Assembly (NCBI RefSeq): GCF_004681975.1
Contig: NZ_SMLK01000006.1
Coordinates: forward strand, 124,001 to 188,000
Source of the DNA: Ramlibacter humi
GTDB taxonomy: Bacteria; Pseudomonadota; Gammaproteobacteria; Burkholderiales; Burkholderiaceae_C
Direction: 5' to 3'
DNA length: 64,000 nucleotides
The position numbers and the translations under genes were made by a program. The notes under the pieces are model-generated. The model had not been told where the DNA came from. It saw only the letters and a list, made by a program, of their open reading frames with translations, and did no database searches. Position 1 is the stretch's first letter. Each line of letters begins with the position of its first letter. Positions 16,908-26,473 of this stretch are shown here, piece after piece.

Positions 16908-17309
16908 TCAGCGCTTGACGGACAGCAGCTCGACCTCGAAGTTCAAGGTCGCGTTCGGCGGGACCACGCCACCCGCGCCGCGCGAGCCGTACGCGATCTC
17001 GGGCGGGCAGGTCAGCTTGGCCTTGCCGCCCGGCTTCATCTTCTGCACCGCCTCGGTCCAGCAGGGGATCACGCGGTTCAGCGGGAATTCGGCCGGTTCG
17101 CCGCGCTTGTAGCTGCTGTCGAACTCGCGGCCGTCCTGGAAGGTGCCGCGGTAGTTCACGCGCACCACGTCGGTGGCCTTGGGCGATTCGCCGCTGCCTT
17201 CCTTCAGGGACTCGTAGACCAGGCCGCTGGCGGTCTTGACGGGCTCGGCCGCGTGGGCGGCAGCGGAGGCGATGAAGGCGAGAGAAGCGGCGATGAAAAG
17301 CGAACGCAA
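16908..17309 (-). CDS. Periplasmic FKBP-type peptidyl-prolyl cis-trans isomerase
   Basis: 133 residues with an N-terminal signal peptide (RSLFIAASLAFIASAAAHA, cleavage after AHA) followed by a single FKBP domain: VVRVNYRGTFQDGREFDSSY, FPLNRVIPCWTEAVQKMKPGG, and the closing strand PPEIAYGSRGAGGVVPPNATL. It would speed proline isomerisation of envelope proteins. No ATG lies in a sensible place. The start chosen is TTG at 17309 because GGGAG (17317-17321) sits seven bases upstream and the signal peptide begins at that codon. It is downstream of, and on the same strand as, the sugar dehydrogenase lipoprotein gene. Confidence 0.88.
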   Translation of the reverse strand: MRSLFIAASLAFIASAAAHAAEPVKTASGLVYESLKEGSGESPKATDVVRVNYRGTFQDGREFDSSYKRGEPAEFPLNRVIPCWTEAVQKMKPGGKAKLTCPPEIAYGSRGAGGVVPPNATLNFEVELLSVKR

Positions 17310-17343
17310 GATGGGACTCCCGAAAGGATCGAAACCCCGCACT

Positions 17344-18657
17344 CTAGCGCGCCGCCTGCGGCGCCACGCGCCAGACGGCGTTGCCCACGTCGTCGGCCAC
17401 CAGCACGCCACCCTTTCCATCCAGCACCACGCCCACGGGCCGGCCGAAGGCCTTTCCGTCCGGGCTGAGGAAGCCGGTGAGGAAATCCACCGGCGCGCCC
17501 GAAGGCTTGCCGTTCGCGAACGGCACGAACACCACCTTGTAGCCGGACAACTGACGCCGGTTCCACGAGCCGTGCTCGCCGACGAAAGCACCGCTGGCGA
17601 AAGGCGCGGGCAGCTTGCCGTCAGAGAACGCCATGCCCAGCGGCGCGACGTGGTTGCCCAGCGAGTAGTCGGGCGCGATGGCCTTGGCCACCATGTCGGG
17701 CCGCGGCGGTTGCACGCGGTCGTCCACGTGCGCGCCCCAGTAGCTCCAGGGCCAGCCGTAGAACGCGCCGTCCTTCACCGACGTCAGGTAGTCGGGCACC
17801 AGGTCGTCCCCGAGCTCGTCGCGCTCGTTCGCCACGGTCCACAGCGCGCCGGTCGTGGGCTCCCAGCCCAGGCCGTTCGGGTTGCGGATGCCGCCGGCGA
17901 GCTGGCGCTTCTGCCCGCTGGCGAGGTCCACCTCCCAGATCGCCGCGCGGCCTTCCTCGATGCCCATGCCGCCTTCGGCGGCGTTGCTGTTGGAGCCCAC
18001 CGTCGCGTACAGCTTGCGGCCGTCGCGGCTGGCCAGGATGTTCTTGGTCCAGTGGTGGTTGCGGCCTCCCGGCAGGTCGGTCACCGGCGTGGGCGCCGCG
18101 GTGTTGCGCTGCTGGCCCGCGGCATACGGAAACTTCACGATGGCATCGGCGTTCGCCACGTACAGCTGGCCGCCCACCAGCGCCATGCCGAAAGGCGAAT
18201 GCAGCTTCTCCAGGTACACCGACTTCGTTTCGGCCACGCCGTCGCCGTCGGCATCGCGCAGCAGCGTGATGCGGTCGGGGCTTTGCACCTGCGCGCCGGC
18301 GCGCTTCATCACCAGCCCTTGCGCCCACACCTTGAAGCCCTTTTCCTTCCGGTCTTCCGGCACTTGCGGCTTGTTGGTCTCGGCCACCAGCACATCGCCG
18401 TTGGGCAGCACGTACAGCCAGCGCGGGTGGTCCAGGCCGCGCGCGAACGCGGTCACGCGCCAGCCCGCGGGCGCCTTGGGCATCGCGCCCTCCGGCCAGC
18501 CTTCGGCGGGCGCGATGTGCACCGTGGGCACCAGGCTCTGCTGCGGCGCGGGCAGTTGCGGCGAAGGGCCGACGGTGCTGGACTCGGGCAACTGCGCGAG
18601 TCCGCTGCATGCCGTCAGTGCCGCGACGGCCGCCAGGGGGATCCAGTGAAGCCTCAT
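17344..18657 (-). CDS. PQQ-dependent sugar dehydrogenase-like (sorbosone dehydrogenase family) lipoprotein
   Basis: 437 residues. A lipoprotein signal ([17 protein letters not shown]) anchors it to the envelope. The body is a six-bladed propeller of the glucose/sorbosone dehydrogenase type: [23 protein letters not shown] opens it, [43 protein letters not shown] and [12 protein letters not shown] are the repeated blade motifs with the catalytic-type His and Arg/Asn. Such proteins oxidise aldoses or sorbosone with PQQ. Whether this one has the cofactor is unknown, and no PQQ synthesis genes are in the window. The FKBP gene follows in the same direction after 34 bases. Confidence 0.85.
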   Translation of the reverse strand: MRLHWIPLAAVAALTACSGLAQLPESSTVGPSPQLPAPQQSLVPTVHIAPAEGWPEGAMPKAPAGWRVTAFARGLDHPRWLYVLPNGDVLVAETNKPQVPEDRKEKGFKVWAQGLVMKRAGAQVQSPDRITLLRDADGDGVAETKSVYLEKLHSPFGMALVGGQLYVANADAIVKFPYAAGQQRNTAAPTPVTDLPGGRNHHWTKNILASRDGRKLYATVGSNSNAAEGGMGIEEGRAAIWEVDLASGQKRQLAGGIRNPNGLGWEPTTGALWTVANERDELGDDLVPDYLTSVKDGAFYGWPWSYWGAHVDDRVQPPRPDMVAKAIAPDYSLGNHVAPLGMAFSDGKLPAPFASGAFVGEHGSWNRRQLSGYKVVFVPFANGKPSGAPVDFLTGFLSPDGKAFGRPVGVVLDGKGGVLVADDVGNAVWRVAPQAAR

Positions 18658-18719
18658 CCCGGGCAGTGTCGGGCGCGGCGCGCGGACGGGCTGTAGGGAG
18701 AAACCGCGACAATCCGGGG

Positions 18720-19460
18720 ATGACCCAAGAGCTCTTCCGCGACGACGGCTACCTGCGCGAATGCGACGCCGAGATGCGCTCCGTCAACGAGCATGGCCTT
18801 GAGCTGGACCGCACCGTGTTCTACCCGCTCGGTGGCGGCCAGGCCGGCGACAGCGGCGTGCTGGTGCTGGCCGACGGCCGCACGCTTTCCATCGCCGACA
18901 CGCGCAAGGCCAAGGACGAGCAGGGCCAGCCCACCGGCGGCATCTGGCACGTGCCCGCGGCAGGGCAGGAAGCCCTGCTGGCCACGCTGCAACCCGGCCA
19001 GCGCGTCACCGCGCGCATCGACTGGGACCGCCGCCACAAGCTGATGCGCTTCCATACCACCACGCACCTGCTGTGCCACCTGGTGCCGCAACTGGTGAAC
19101 GGCTGCTCCATCACGCCCGAGTACGCGCGGCTGGACTTCAACATGACCGACCCGCTGGACAAGGACGCGCTGACGCAGGGCATCGCGCGCCTGGTGGCCG
19201 CGGCGCACCCCGTCGCCGTGGGCTCCATCACCGACGAGGAGCTGGACGCCAACCCGGCGCTGGTCAAGAGCATGTCGGTGCAGCCCCCGCGAGGCACGGG
19301 CCGCATCCGCACCATCCGCGTGGGCGCCGATGCCCTGATCGACTTCCAGCCCTGCGGCGGCACGCACGTGGCCAACACGTCCGAGATCGGCGGCGTGGTC
19401 GTCACCAGGATCGAGAAGAAATCAGCCACCACGCGCCGCGTGGTGCTGGGCTTCGCCTGA
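18720..19460 (+). CDS. alaX: Alanyl-tRNA editing protein AlaX
   Basis: 246 residues of the AlaX type, a free-standing relative of the AlaRS editing domain. Two zinc-binding motifs are visible: HTTTHLL near 115 and [11 protein letters not shown] near 212. The N-terminal barrel shows [16 protein letters not shown], which is diagnostic. It removes serine or glycine mis-charged on tRNA-Ala. The start is ATG at 18720. The upstream gene is divergent, and the downstream DsbD-type gene starts 41 bases later. Confidence 0.92.
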   Translation: MTQELFRDDGYLRECDAEMRSVNEHGLELDRTVFYPLGGGQAGDSGVLVLADGRTLSIADTRKAKDEQGQPTGGIWHVPAAGQEALLATLQPGQRVTARIDWDRRHKLMRFHTTTHLLCHLVPQLVNGCSITPEYARLDFNMTDPLDKDALTQGIARLVAAAHPVAVGSITDEELDANPALVKSMSVQPPRGTGRIRTIRVGADALIDFQPCGGTHVANTSEIGGVVVTRIEKKSATTRRVVLGFA

Positions 19461-19501
19461 GCGCGCGGAACTTCAGGCCACGGTTGGGCTCCGACAGCAC
19501 C

Positions 19502-21640
19502 ATGTCCTTTTTCCTGCGCTGCCTTTTCGCCACGTGGCTGCTCACCCTGGGCCTGGGCGCGTCCGCGCAGGGTGCCGGCAAGTCCGTGGTCACCACCGAG
19601 CGCGTGCGCGCCGAGCTGATGGCGTACGCGCCCCAGGGCGTGCAGCCGGGGCAGCCGCTGCTGGTGGGCCTGCAGCTGGCGCACCAGCCCGAGTGGCACA
19701 CCTACTGGAAAAACTCGGGCGACTCGGGGCTGCCCACGCAGATCCAGTTCACGCTGCCGCCCGGCGTCACCGCGGGTGACATCCAGTGGCCGGTGCCGAA
19801 GAAGATCCCCATCGGCACGCTGGCCAACTACGGTTACGAAGGCACGGTGCTGCTGCCGGTGCCGCTGACGGTGTCGCCGGACTTCAAGCCGTCGCCCCTT
19901 GCGGACTCCCTGGAAGTGAAGGCGCATGCCGCCTGGCTGGTGTGCCGGCAGGAATGCATCCCGGAAGAAGGCGACTTCACGCTGCGCATCCCGGTTCGTG
20001 GGTCCACCGCGCTGAATGGCGCGGCGTTCGAAGCCGCGGCCAATGCCCAGCCGCGCGAGTTGCCGAAGGTGCCCGGCGGCGCCATCCCGCCCAGCGTGGC
20101 GCGCGTCGCGGGTGACGCGCTGGACATCCAGGTGCAGGGACTGCCGGTGCAGGCGCGCGGCAAGCAGCTGCAGTTCTTCCCCGAAACGCCGGAGGTGATC
20201 GAGAGCGCCGGTGCCTGGACGCAGGAGTGGAAGGGCGCGGTGTGGCACGCCCACGTGCCGCTGTCGGCGCAGCGCAGCGGCAGCCCCACCGTGATGCCCG
20301 TGGTGCTGGCCGAAGGCGCGCAAGGCTGGCGCGCCGAACTCGCCGTCTCGGGCACCTGGCCGCAGGTCAGCGCCGCGGCGACGGTGTCGCCCGCACTGCA
20401 GGATGCCTTGCGCAGCAACACCGGCGCGCCCGCCGCGCCGCCGATCGGCCTGGTCGCCGCGCTGCTGGGCGCGCTGCTCGGCGGCCTGGTGCTCAACCTC
20501 ATGCCTTGTGTCTTCCCGGTGCTGGCGATCAAGGTGGTGGGCTTCGCGACGCATTCGGAAGACGCGCGCGCGCATCGCATCTCGGGGCTGGCCTACACGG
20601 CCGGCGTCGTGATCGCCTTCCTCGCATTGGGCGGGCTGATGCTGGCGCTGCGCGCCGCGGGCGAACAGCTGGGCTGGGGCTTCCAGCTGCAGTCGCCGCT
20701 GGTGGTGGCGGGGCTGGCCGCGCTGTTCACGCTCATCGCGCTGAACTTCGCGGGCGTGTTCGAGTTCGGCTCCATGCTGCCTTCGTCGGTGGCATCCATG
20801 GAAGCGAGGCATCCGGTCGCCAACGCGTTTCTCTCGGGCGTGCTGGCGGTCGCCATCGCATCGCCTTGCACCGCGCCTTTCATGGGCGCCTCGCTCGGTT
20901 TGGCGGTCACGCTGCCGGCGTTCCAGGCGCTGCTGGTGTTCGCCTGCCTGGGCGCGGGGATGGCCCTGCCTTACCTCGCGGCCAGCGCGCTGCCGGCGAT
21001 CGCGCGCGTGCTGCCGCGCCCCGGCGCGTGGATGGACATCTTCCGCAAGCTGATGGCCTTCCCGATGTTCGCCACCGTCGCCTGGCTGGTGTGGGTGCTG
21101 GGCCAGCAAAGCGGCATCGACGGCGCGGGCGCGCTGCTCGCGCTGCTGGTGGCCCTCAGCCTGCTGGTGTGGACCCTGACGCTGAATGGCCGCGCGCGGC
21201 TGCTGCTGTCGGCGGCCGCGGTGGCGGCGCTGGCGGCTGTGGCGTGGACCGCCGGTCCGCTGCTGACCCAGCCGCCGGCGGCTGCCACCACGCAGGCCGA
21301 AGGCGACTGGCAGCCTTGGTCGACCGCCAAGGCCGACCAGCTGGTGGGCGCGGGCCAGCCGGTGTTCGTCGACTTCACCGCCGCATGGTGCGTCACCTGT
21401 CAATACAACAAGAAGACGACGCTCTCGAACGCCGACGTGCTGGGCGACTTCCGCCGCGCCAACGTCGCGCTGCTGCGCGCCGACTGGACGAGGCGCGATC
21501 CCGCCATCACCGCGGCATTGGCCTCGCTGGGCCGCAGCGGGGTGCCGGTCTACGTGCTCTATCGCAAGGGCAGCGCGCCGCAGGTGCTGACCGAAGTGCT
21601 GAGCGTGGCCGAAGTGCGCTCGGCCATCGCCCGCCCCTGA
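19502..21640 (+). CDS. DsbD/ScsB-type protein-disulfide reductase
   Basis: 712 residues in three parts. A signal peptide (to about ASAQG) leads an enlarged periplasmic alpha domain of about 290 residues with the redox pair CRQEC (AAWLVCRQECIPEEGDF). A membrane domain of about eight helices follows, with the two transfer cysteines in LNLMPCVFPVLAIK and IASPCTAPFMG. The C-terminal thioredoxin domain has AAWCVTCQYNKK. DsbD-type proteins carry electrons from cytoplasmic thioredoxin to the periplasm. The large alpha domain is the ScsB pattern rather than classical DsbD. All six redox cysteines are present. The SH3 and M48 genes follow on the same strand. Confidence 0.88.
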   Translation: MSFFLRCLFATWLLTLGLGASAQGAGKSVVTTERVRAELMAYAPQGVQPGQPLLVGLQLAHQPEWHTYWKNSGDSGLPTQIQFTLPPGVTAGDIQWPVPKKIPIGTLANYGYEGTVLLPVPLTVSPDFKPSPLADSLEVKAHAAWLVCRQECIPEEGDFTLRIPVRGSTALNGAAFEAAANAQPRELPKVPGGAIPPSVARVAGDALDIQVQGLPVQARGKQLQFFPETPEVIESAGAWTQEWKGAVWHAHVPLSAQRSGSPTVMPVVLAEGAQGWRAELAVSGTWPQVSAAATVSPALQDALRSNTGAPAAPPIGLVAALLGALLGGLVLNLMPCVFPVLAIKVVGFATHSEDARAHRISGLAYTAGVVIAFLALGGLMLALRAAGEQLGWGFQLQSPLVVAGLAALFTLIALNFAGVFEFGSMLPSSVASMEARHPVANAFLSGVLAVAIASPCTAPFMGASLGLAVTLPAFQALLVFACLGAGMALPYLAASALPAIARVLPRPGAWMDIFRKLMAFPMFATVAWLVWVLGQQSGIDGAGALLALLVALSLLVWTLTLNGRARLLLSAAAVAALAAVAWTAGPLLTQPPAAATTQAEGDWQPWSTAKADQLVGAGQPVFVDFTAAWCVTCQYNKKTTLSNADVLGDFRRANVALLRADWTRRDPAITAALASLGRSGVPVYVLYRKGSAPQVLTEVLSVAEVRSAIARP

Positions 21641-21750
21641 AGACCGGCCGGTCGCGGAACTTCTTCACGCGCTGGGCCACCCGCGGCGCGGGCACGCCCC
21701 CGAATCGCGGGCATCATTTGCGCCCTCAAGCACATCAGGAGAGGATTCCC

Positions 21751-22338
21751 GTGGGGCTGCTCACACCCTTGAACCTTCGCGCGGCCGTGGTGCTCGCCGC
21801 GGCGCTGGCCGCCGCCGCGCCCGCCGCGCATGCGCAGGACGAAGCCGCGGTCGTGCGCCGCGCCAGCGAACTGCGCGCCACGCCCGCCGCGGACGGCGCC
21901 GTCGCCGCCTCGCTGCCCGCCGACTCGCAGGTCACGCGGCTCGGCGACCGGCAAGGTCCCTGGGTCAAGGTGAAGGCGGCTTCCGGCGCCACCGGCTGGC
22001 TCCACATGTTCGACCTGCGCTCGCCCGGCAGCACCGGCGACGGCAGCGGCGGCGGCACCATGGCCGGCGCCCTGCGCGGCGTCACCGGCTTCTTCAGCAA
22101 GGCGCCGGAACAGAAGACCACCACGCCCACCGCCACCATCGGCATCCGCGGCCTGGGCGCCGAAGACCTGGCCCAGGCGCAGCCCGACCTGCAGGCCGTC
22201 ACGCGCATGGAAAAACTTCGCGCCAGCGAAGCCGACGCGCAGCGGTTCGCGAAGCAGGCCAACCTGGCGCCGGTGAACGTGGAGCCGCTGCCGGCCCCCG
22301 CTCCCGCAACCGCCATCCAATCGGGGGTGACGCAATGA
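21751..22338 (+). CDS. Exported SH3-domain protein
   Basis: 195 residues from a GTG at 21751; AGGAGAGGA just upstream supports it. A signal peptide (AAVVLAAALAAAAPAAHAQ) precedes a bacterial SH3-like domain: VVRRASELRATPAADG through QGPWVKVKAASGATGWLHMFDL. The rest is low-complexity with an AEDLAQAQPDLQAVTRME helix typical of companions of M48 proteases. It shares a four-base overlap (ATGA at 22335-22338) with the M48 peptidase gene, so the two are coupled. It may bind peptidoglycan or regulate the protease. Confidence 0.83.
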   Translation: MGLLTPLNLRAAVVLAAALAAAAPAAHAQDEAAVVRRASELRATPAADGAVAASLPADSQVTRLGDRQGPWVKVKAASGATGWLHMFDLRSPGSTGDGSGGGTMAGALRGVTGFFSKAPEQKTTTPTATIGIRGLGAEDLAQAQPDLQAVTRMEKLRASEADAQRFAKQANLAPVNVEPLPAPAPATAIQSGVTQ

Positions 22339-23261
22339 AGTGCCGCGCCATCGTTTTCACCTTCGGCCTGGCCGCGGCGCTGGCCTGCCTGCCGGCCGCG
22401 GCGCAACCCAATCTCGGCGGCCTGCTGGGCAACATCCTTCCCGGCGGCGGCGGCAAGCTGGGCAGCGTGCTGCCCACGGAGCAGGCGCAGGGACAGCAAC
22501 CGGGCAACTCGCTGTTCGAGCTGCTGTCGCAATCGCAGGGCGAGATCGACGAAGCCAACGAGATCGCCATCGGCCGCCAGCTGGCCGCGGTGCTCCTGGG
22601 CAGCAAGCCGCTGGTGGCCGACACCGCCACGCAGCGCTACGTCAACCAGCTGGGCCGCTGGATCGCGCTGCAGTCCAGCCGGCCCAACCTGCCCTGGACC
22701 TTCGGCGTGCTGGACGACGCCGGCTTCAACGCGTTCGCCGCGCCCGGCGGTTTCGTGTTCGTCACCAAGGGCGTGCTCGATCGCGTCGACGAGGCGGAGC
22801 TGGCCGGCATCCTGGCGCACGAGGTCAGCCACGTGGCTTCGCGCCACCACCTCAACGCGCTGCGTGCCAAGGCACGCGCTGGGCTCGCCACGCAACTGCT
22901 CGGGTCGCAGATCCGCACGAACAATGCGATCGGCAGCATGGTGTCGCAGCAGCTGCTGGCGCTGGGCAAGAACCTGTATTCCAGCGGGCTGGACCAGGCC
23001 GACGAGTTCGAGGCCGACCGCCTGGGCGTGGGCCTGGCCGCGCGGTCGGGCTTCGACCCGTTCGGCTTGCCGGGCGTGTTGCAGCTGCTGCGCGCGCAGG
23101 CGCCGGACAACCCGCTGTTCTCGCTGTCGCTCTCCACGCACCCGCCGGCGCAGCAGCGCCTGGACACGCTGGAGCGCGCCATGGGCCACCGCCTGGATTC
23201 CCTGGGAGGCAAGCCCAGCGTGAAGATCCCCCGGCGCGTCGCAACCGCCGCCAAGCCCTGA
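22335..23261 (+). CDS. M48-family periplasmic metallopeptidase
   Basis: 308 residues with a signal peptide (MKCRAIVFTFGLAAALACLPAAAQ). The zinc site is ILAHEVSHVASRHH with the third ligand in DEFEADRLG. FNAFAAPGGFVFVTKGVLD before it is the usual M48 lead-in. The closing THPPAQQRLDTLE segment is also typical. It resembles BepA/LoiP-like quality-control proteases that act on outer-membrane proteins, but without the TPR domain of BepA. It is translationally coupled to the SH3 gene. Together with the thiol reductase upstream, this looks like an envelope protein quality-control group. Confidence 0.9.
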   Translation: MKCRAIVFTFGLAAALACLPAAAQPNLGGLLGNILPGGGGKLGSVLPTEQAQGQQPGNSLFELLSQSQGEIDEANEIAIGRQLAAVLLGSKPLVADTATQRYVNQLGRWIALQSSRPNLPWTFGVLDDAGFNAFAAPGGFVFVTKGVLDRVDEAELAGILAHEVSHVASRHHLNALRAKARAGLATQLLGSQIRTNNAIGSMVSQQLLALGKNLYSSGLDQADEFEADRLGVGLAARSGFDPFGLPGVLQLLRAQAPDNPLFSLSLSTHPPAQQRLDTLERAMGHRLDSLGGKPSVKIPRRVATAAKP

Positions 23262-23298
23262 CAGGGCGCCCTCCCGGCGTATTGGCGCGCAGGCGCCA

Positions 23299-23327
23299 CA
23301 CACCCCCGTAAGACCTGCCGGGGTGTG
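23299..23327. terminator. Possible hairpin after the M48 gene
   Basis: An 8-bp inverted repeat, CACACCCC at 23299-23306 and GGGGTGTG at 23320-23327, with a 13-base loop, lies 38 bases after the M48 stop. There is no T-run, so termination is uncertain. Confidence 0.35.
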
Positions 23328-23428
23328 CGTCACGAATTGCGCTGACAAGCGGCGCAGCCGCCCCAAAATGGCCTTCCAGCGGCACCACGTCCCGGCACAG
23401 GGTCGGACGCCGCATGCAGGGAGGATTC

Positions 23429-24058
23429 ATGGACACAGTTGCGGCTTCCGAGTCGCCGTCGACCTGGCAGCCGCCCCGGCGTTCGCACCCGCGCACCGCC
23501 GGCTGGTGGCGCCGCATCACGGGCCGCTGGCTGCGGCGGCCCACGAGGCCTTTGCTGGACCTGCACGCCTTCCTGGACGAAGGCGCCGGGCTGATGGCCG
23601 GCACTTCGCGCCTGGTGACGCTGCTGGTGTTCGACTTCGAGGAACTGGACGAGCTGCGCAAGCTGTACGGCGAGGACATCCGCCGCGCGGCGGTGCACCA
23701 GGTGGGCGCGGCGTTGCAATCGCTGGCGGCCGGCCGTGGGCTGGCGGCACACACGGGGCCCGCCCGCTTCGCCCTGCTGCTCAAGGGCTTCACGCACGAC
23801 GAAGCCATGGTCACCGTGTTCGGCGCGCTCGGCACGCCATGCCGTTTCGAGATGGAAGCCGACGGCGGCGAAGTGATCCTGGTCCCGGACGTGGTGGCCG
23901 GCGAATGCTCGCGCCAGCCGGGCGCGCTGGCCAAGCTGCACGACTCGCTGGCCGGCCGCGTGCAGGAAGACCGCCACCTGCGCCAGGCGCGCGAGCAGCA
24001 CCTGCGCCGCGCGCGCGAGCGCTACATCAGCCGCCCCTCCGACCTGCAGTCACGCTGA
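23429..24058 (+). CDS. Degenerate GGDEF-like protein
   Basis: 209 residues. A basic N-terminus of about 35 residues is followed by a domain that aligns in layout with a nucleotidyl cyclase: LLVFDFEELDELRKLYGED, then VHQVGAALQSLAAGRGLAAHTGPARFALLLKG. The position of the GG[DE]EF signature reads ARFALLL, so it cannot make cyclic-di-GMP. It would be a catalytically dead receptor or scaffold. The C-terminal 40 residues are charged and helical. GGAGG sits just before the ATG at 23429. Its end overlaps the stop of the converging GH5 gene by nine bases. Confidence 0.62.
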   Translation: MDTVAASESPSTWQPPRRSHPRTAGWWRRITGRWLRRPTRPLLDLHAFLDEGAGLMAGTSRLVTLLVFDFEELDELRKLYGEDIRRAAVHQVGAALQSLAAGRGLAAHTGPARFALLLKGFTHDEAMVTVFGALGTPCRFEMEADGGEVILVPDVVAGECSRQPGALAKLHDSLAGRVQEDRHLRQAREQHLRRARERYISRPSDLQSR

Positions 24059-26473
24059 GCGCTCAGCCGCCAGCGACAGCAGGTATTTCTCCAGCACCGC
24101 CAGTTCGGCATCGGACGGACGGCCGCGGCCGGTCACCGCGGCATGCAGTTGCCCGCGCAGGCTGTCGCGCGGGTAGTAGTCGACGAAGCCCCACCCCAGC
24201 AGCAGCTGGTTGAACACGCCCTGGCCGAGGGTCGAGTTGCCCTGCGCCACCGCGCGGCCATTCACGCGCAGCACCTGCGCGCCGCGCGAAGCCGCGAAGG
24301 CCAGCACCGCGGGCTTCTGCGCCGGCAGCGGTTCGGGCGCGGCCAGCACCGCCTGCCCGCCGCCTTCGTCGATCCAGCGCGCCTGCGGCTTGCCTTCCGC
24401 CAGCGACAGCTCGGACAGGCAGCCCTTCTCCGCGCGCGAAGCCTGGAAGGCAACGCCGCCGGCGCGTTCGTCGGCGGGCCGGATGACCACCAGCGCGAAC
24501 TGCTCGTCGCCCACGTCATACGGCACGCGGTTGCGCGGGCGCGGCAGCACTTCGGCTTGGGGCGCGCTCTTCTTGCACCACAGGCCCCAGGTCTCGGGCG
24601 GCGACAGGTCGATGGCCGCGCGGCCGTTCACCGGGCGCATCACGGGCGGCAGGTTCACCTTCGCCGTCGCGCCGTCGTTGTTGGCGAAGTGCAGCATCTC
24701 CAGCGCATTGCCGAAGCTGGAACCGAAGCCCGAGTCGGACACCGCGCGCACCGGCTGCCCGTCGCGCGAAGGCGCACCGTTGACGTAGTCGGTGTACGCC
24801 TGCGCCATGTCCCATTTCGCTGCGCCGTAGCGCGCAAGGATGGCGTGCGCGGCTTCCGCCAGGTCGCGCGAGGCGTACGCCACCGGGTCGGCGATGGCGT
24901 ACACGCGCCGCGCAGGCGGCAACGCCAGGTTGCCCGCGGCCTTGTACGACAGCGTGTGCACGCGGCCCGGCTCGGGCGTGAAGGTGTAGCTGTCGCTGCC
25001 GTTCGCGCCGGCCGGGATGGTGACGCGGGCCTTGCCCAACTTGCCGCCGTCCGACGCCACCTCCAGCGTGATGGCTTGCCGCAGGAACCCGCGCGCATAG
25101 ACGGTGATGGTCACCGGCTGCCCCTGCTGCGCCCAGCCCGCGCCGTCGTCGAACAGCGCGAAGTGCTCGATGCCCGCGGCCTGCTGCATCGGCCCCGCCA
25201 CCGGCGGTGGCAGCGTGCGGTTCTCGTGCCAGCCCGGCACGTGGTGGATCGGGTAGTTGCGCACCGGCCAGTGGCCACCGCCCATCCAGCTGTAGACCTC
25301 CACGCCGTTGGACGCCGCATACGCCATGGTGCGCATGAACATCTCCTGCCAGCGCGGGTCGTCCAGCGGCATGCCGATCTCGGTCAGCGCCACGCGCGCC
25401 TTCTTGTCGCGCGCCCACTCGACGGCCTGCTCCAGCCGCTTCACGCCGGTGTCGGCGTTGATCGCGCGGCGGCTCAGCCCCGCGGAGTAGCCCTTCTTCG
25501 CTTCGGTGTCGAAGTCGAAGGCGTGGCCGCTGCTGGACGCATCGAGGTACAGATGCACTTCGTACACCACGTTGTCGCCTGCGAGCGGAAAGCCCGGGTT
25601 GCTCCTGGCGAGGGACGTCGCCGCGCTCCACTCGTTGCCGGCGACGTAGACCGGCGTGCGCGCGTCCACCTTGCGAATGGCGTCGAGCGCGGCGCGCGCG
25701 TACGCGGGCCAGATCGCGAGGTCTTCGCCGCCGCCTTCGCTGGCTTCCAGTTCGCCCGGCCGCGGCAGGTCATGCGGCTCGTTCATCAGGCCGTAGCCGG
25801 CCAGGCCCGGATGGTCTTTCCAGCGCTGCGCCGCGCGCCGCCAGAAGTCGGCGAAGTGCGCCTGCGTCAGCGTGGCGTTCGCCGCCAGCGAGAAGATGCG
25901 CTCCTGCACGCCGTTCGGGTCTTCGGTGTAGGGCCAGTGCCGCGGCGTGCTGCCGGGCTTGAGGCCGGCAACGCCGCCATCGGGCCCGTAGCGGAAGTCG
26001 CGGTAGCGGCAATAGTTGTGCAGGTCGACGATGCACTTCGCGCCCGCGGCCGCATGCGCGTCCAGCACGTCGGTGATGAACTGCGCGTACTGCGCGTTGA
26101 ACTCGCCCGGCTGGCCCACCAGCGCGCGCGCCGCGTCGTTGGGCTTCGCGTCGAACAGCACCGGCTGCAGCATCTCCCACGCCACCGGCAGGCGGTTGCG
26201 CTTGAACCCTTGCTGGGCCAGCCAGGTGATGTCGGCCTTGCGCGGCACGGTGTAGTGCAGGTTGGGCAGCGTGCTGCCGCCCTTGCGGAAACCCGGCTGC
26301 GCCCATTCCATGCCGGACAGGTTGGTGCCGAGCGAGAAGCCGGATTTGGGCGGGCCGGATTGCGCGTTGCTGTCGCCGACCCAGCAGCCAGGCAACGCGG
26401 GCACGCCGGCCAAGGCCGCCCAGCGCAGCAGTTCGCGCCGACGGATGAGGTGGAATTGATCGTTGAAACCCAT
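24050..26473 (-). CDS. GH5-type glycoside hydrolase lipoprotein with long C-terminal extension
   Basis: 807 residues. The N-terminus has RRRELLRWAALAGVPALPGC, a lipobox with Cys30, so it is surface- or periplasm-anchored. Residues about 45-400 form a GH5 barrel: the acid/base Glu232 in GYGLMNEPHD and the nucleophile Glu365 in VALTEIGMP. LHNYCRYRD, VAGNEWS and YEVHLYLD are the other barrel motifs. Residues 430-810 have no GH5 match. They include a beta-rich middle part and a C-terminal segment (RVNGRAVAQ, then SDAELAVLEKYLLSLA) like concanavalin/LamG-type carbohydrate-binding domains. Beta-1,4-glucan or mannan cleavage is the likely activity. AAGGTG precedes the ATG at 26473. Confidence 0.8.
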   Translation of the reverse strand: MGFNDQFHLIRRRELLRWAALAGVPALPGCWVGDSNAQSGPPKSGFSLGTNLSGMEWAQPGFRKGGSTLPNLHYTVPRKADITWLAQQGFKRNRLPVAWEMLQPVLFDAKPNDAARALVGQPGEFNAQYAQFITDVLDAHAAAGAKCIVDLHNYCRYRDFRYGPDGGVAGLKPGSTPRHWPYTEDPNGVQERIFSLAANATLTQAHFADFWRRAAQRWKDHPGLAGYGLMNEPHDLPRPGELEASEGGGEDLAIWPAYARAALDAIRKVDARTPVYVAGNEWSAATSLARSNPGFPLAGDNVVYEVHLYLDASSSGHAFDFDTEAKKGYSAGLSRRAINADTGVKRLEQAVEWARDKKARVALTEIGMPLDDPRWQEMFMRTMAYAASNGVEVYSWMGGGHWPVRNYPIHHVPGWHENRTLPPPVAGPMQQAAGIEHFALFDDGAGWAQQGQPVTITVYARGFLRQAITLEVASDGGKLGKARVTIPAGANGSDSYTFTPEPGRVHTLSYKAAGNLALPPARRVYAIADPVAYASRDLAEAAHAILARYGAAKWDMAQAYTDYVNGAPSRDGQPVRAVSDSGFGSSFGNALEMLHFANNDGATAKVNLPPVMRPVNGRAAIDLSPPETWGLWCKKSAPQAEVLPRPRNRVPYDVGDEQFALVVIRPADERAGGVAFQASRAEKGCLSELSLAEGKPQARWIDEGGGQAVLAAPEPLPAQKPAVLAFAASRGAQVLRVNGRAVAQGNSTLGQGVFNQLLLGWGFVDYYPRDSLRGQLHAAVTGRGRPSDAELAVLEKYLLSLAAERSA

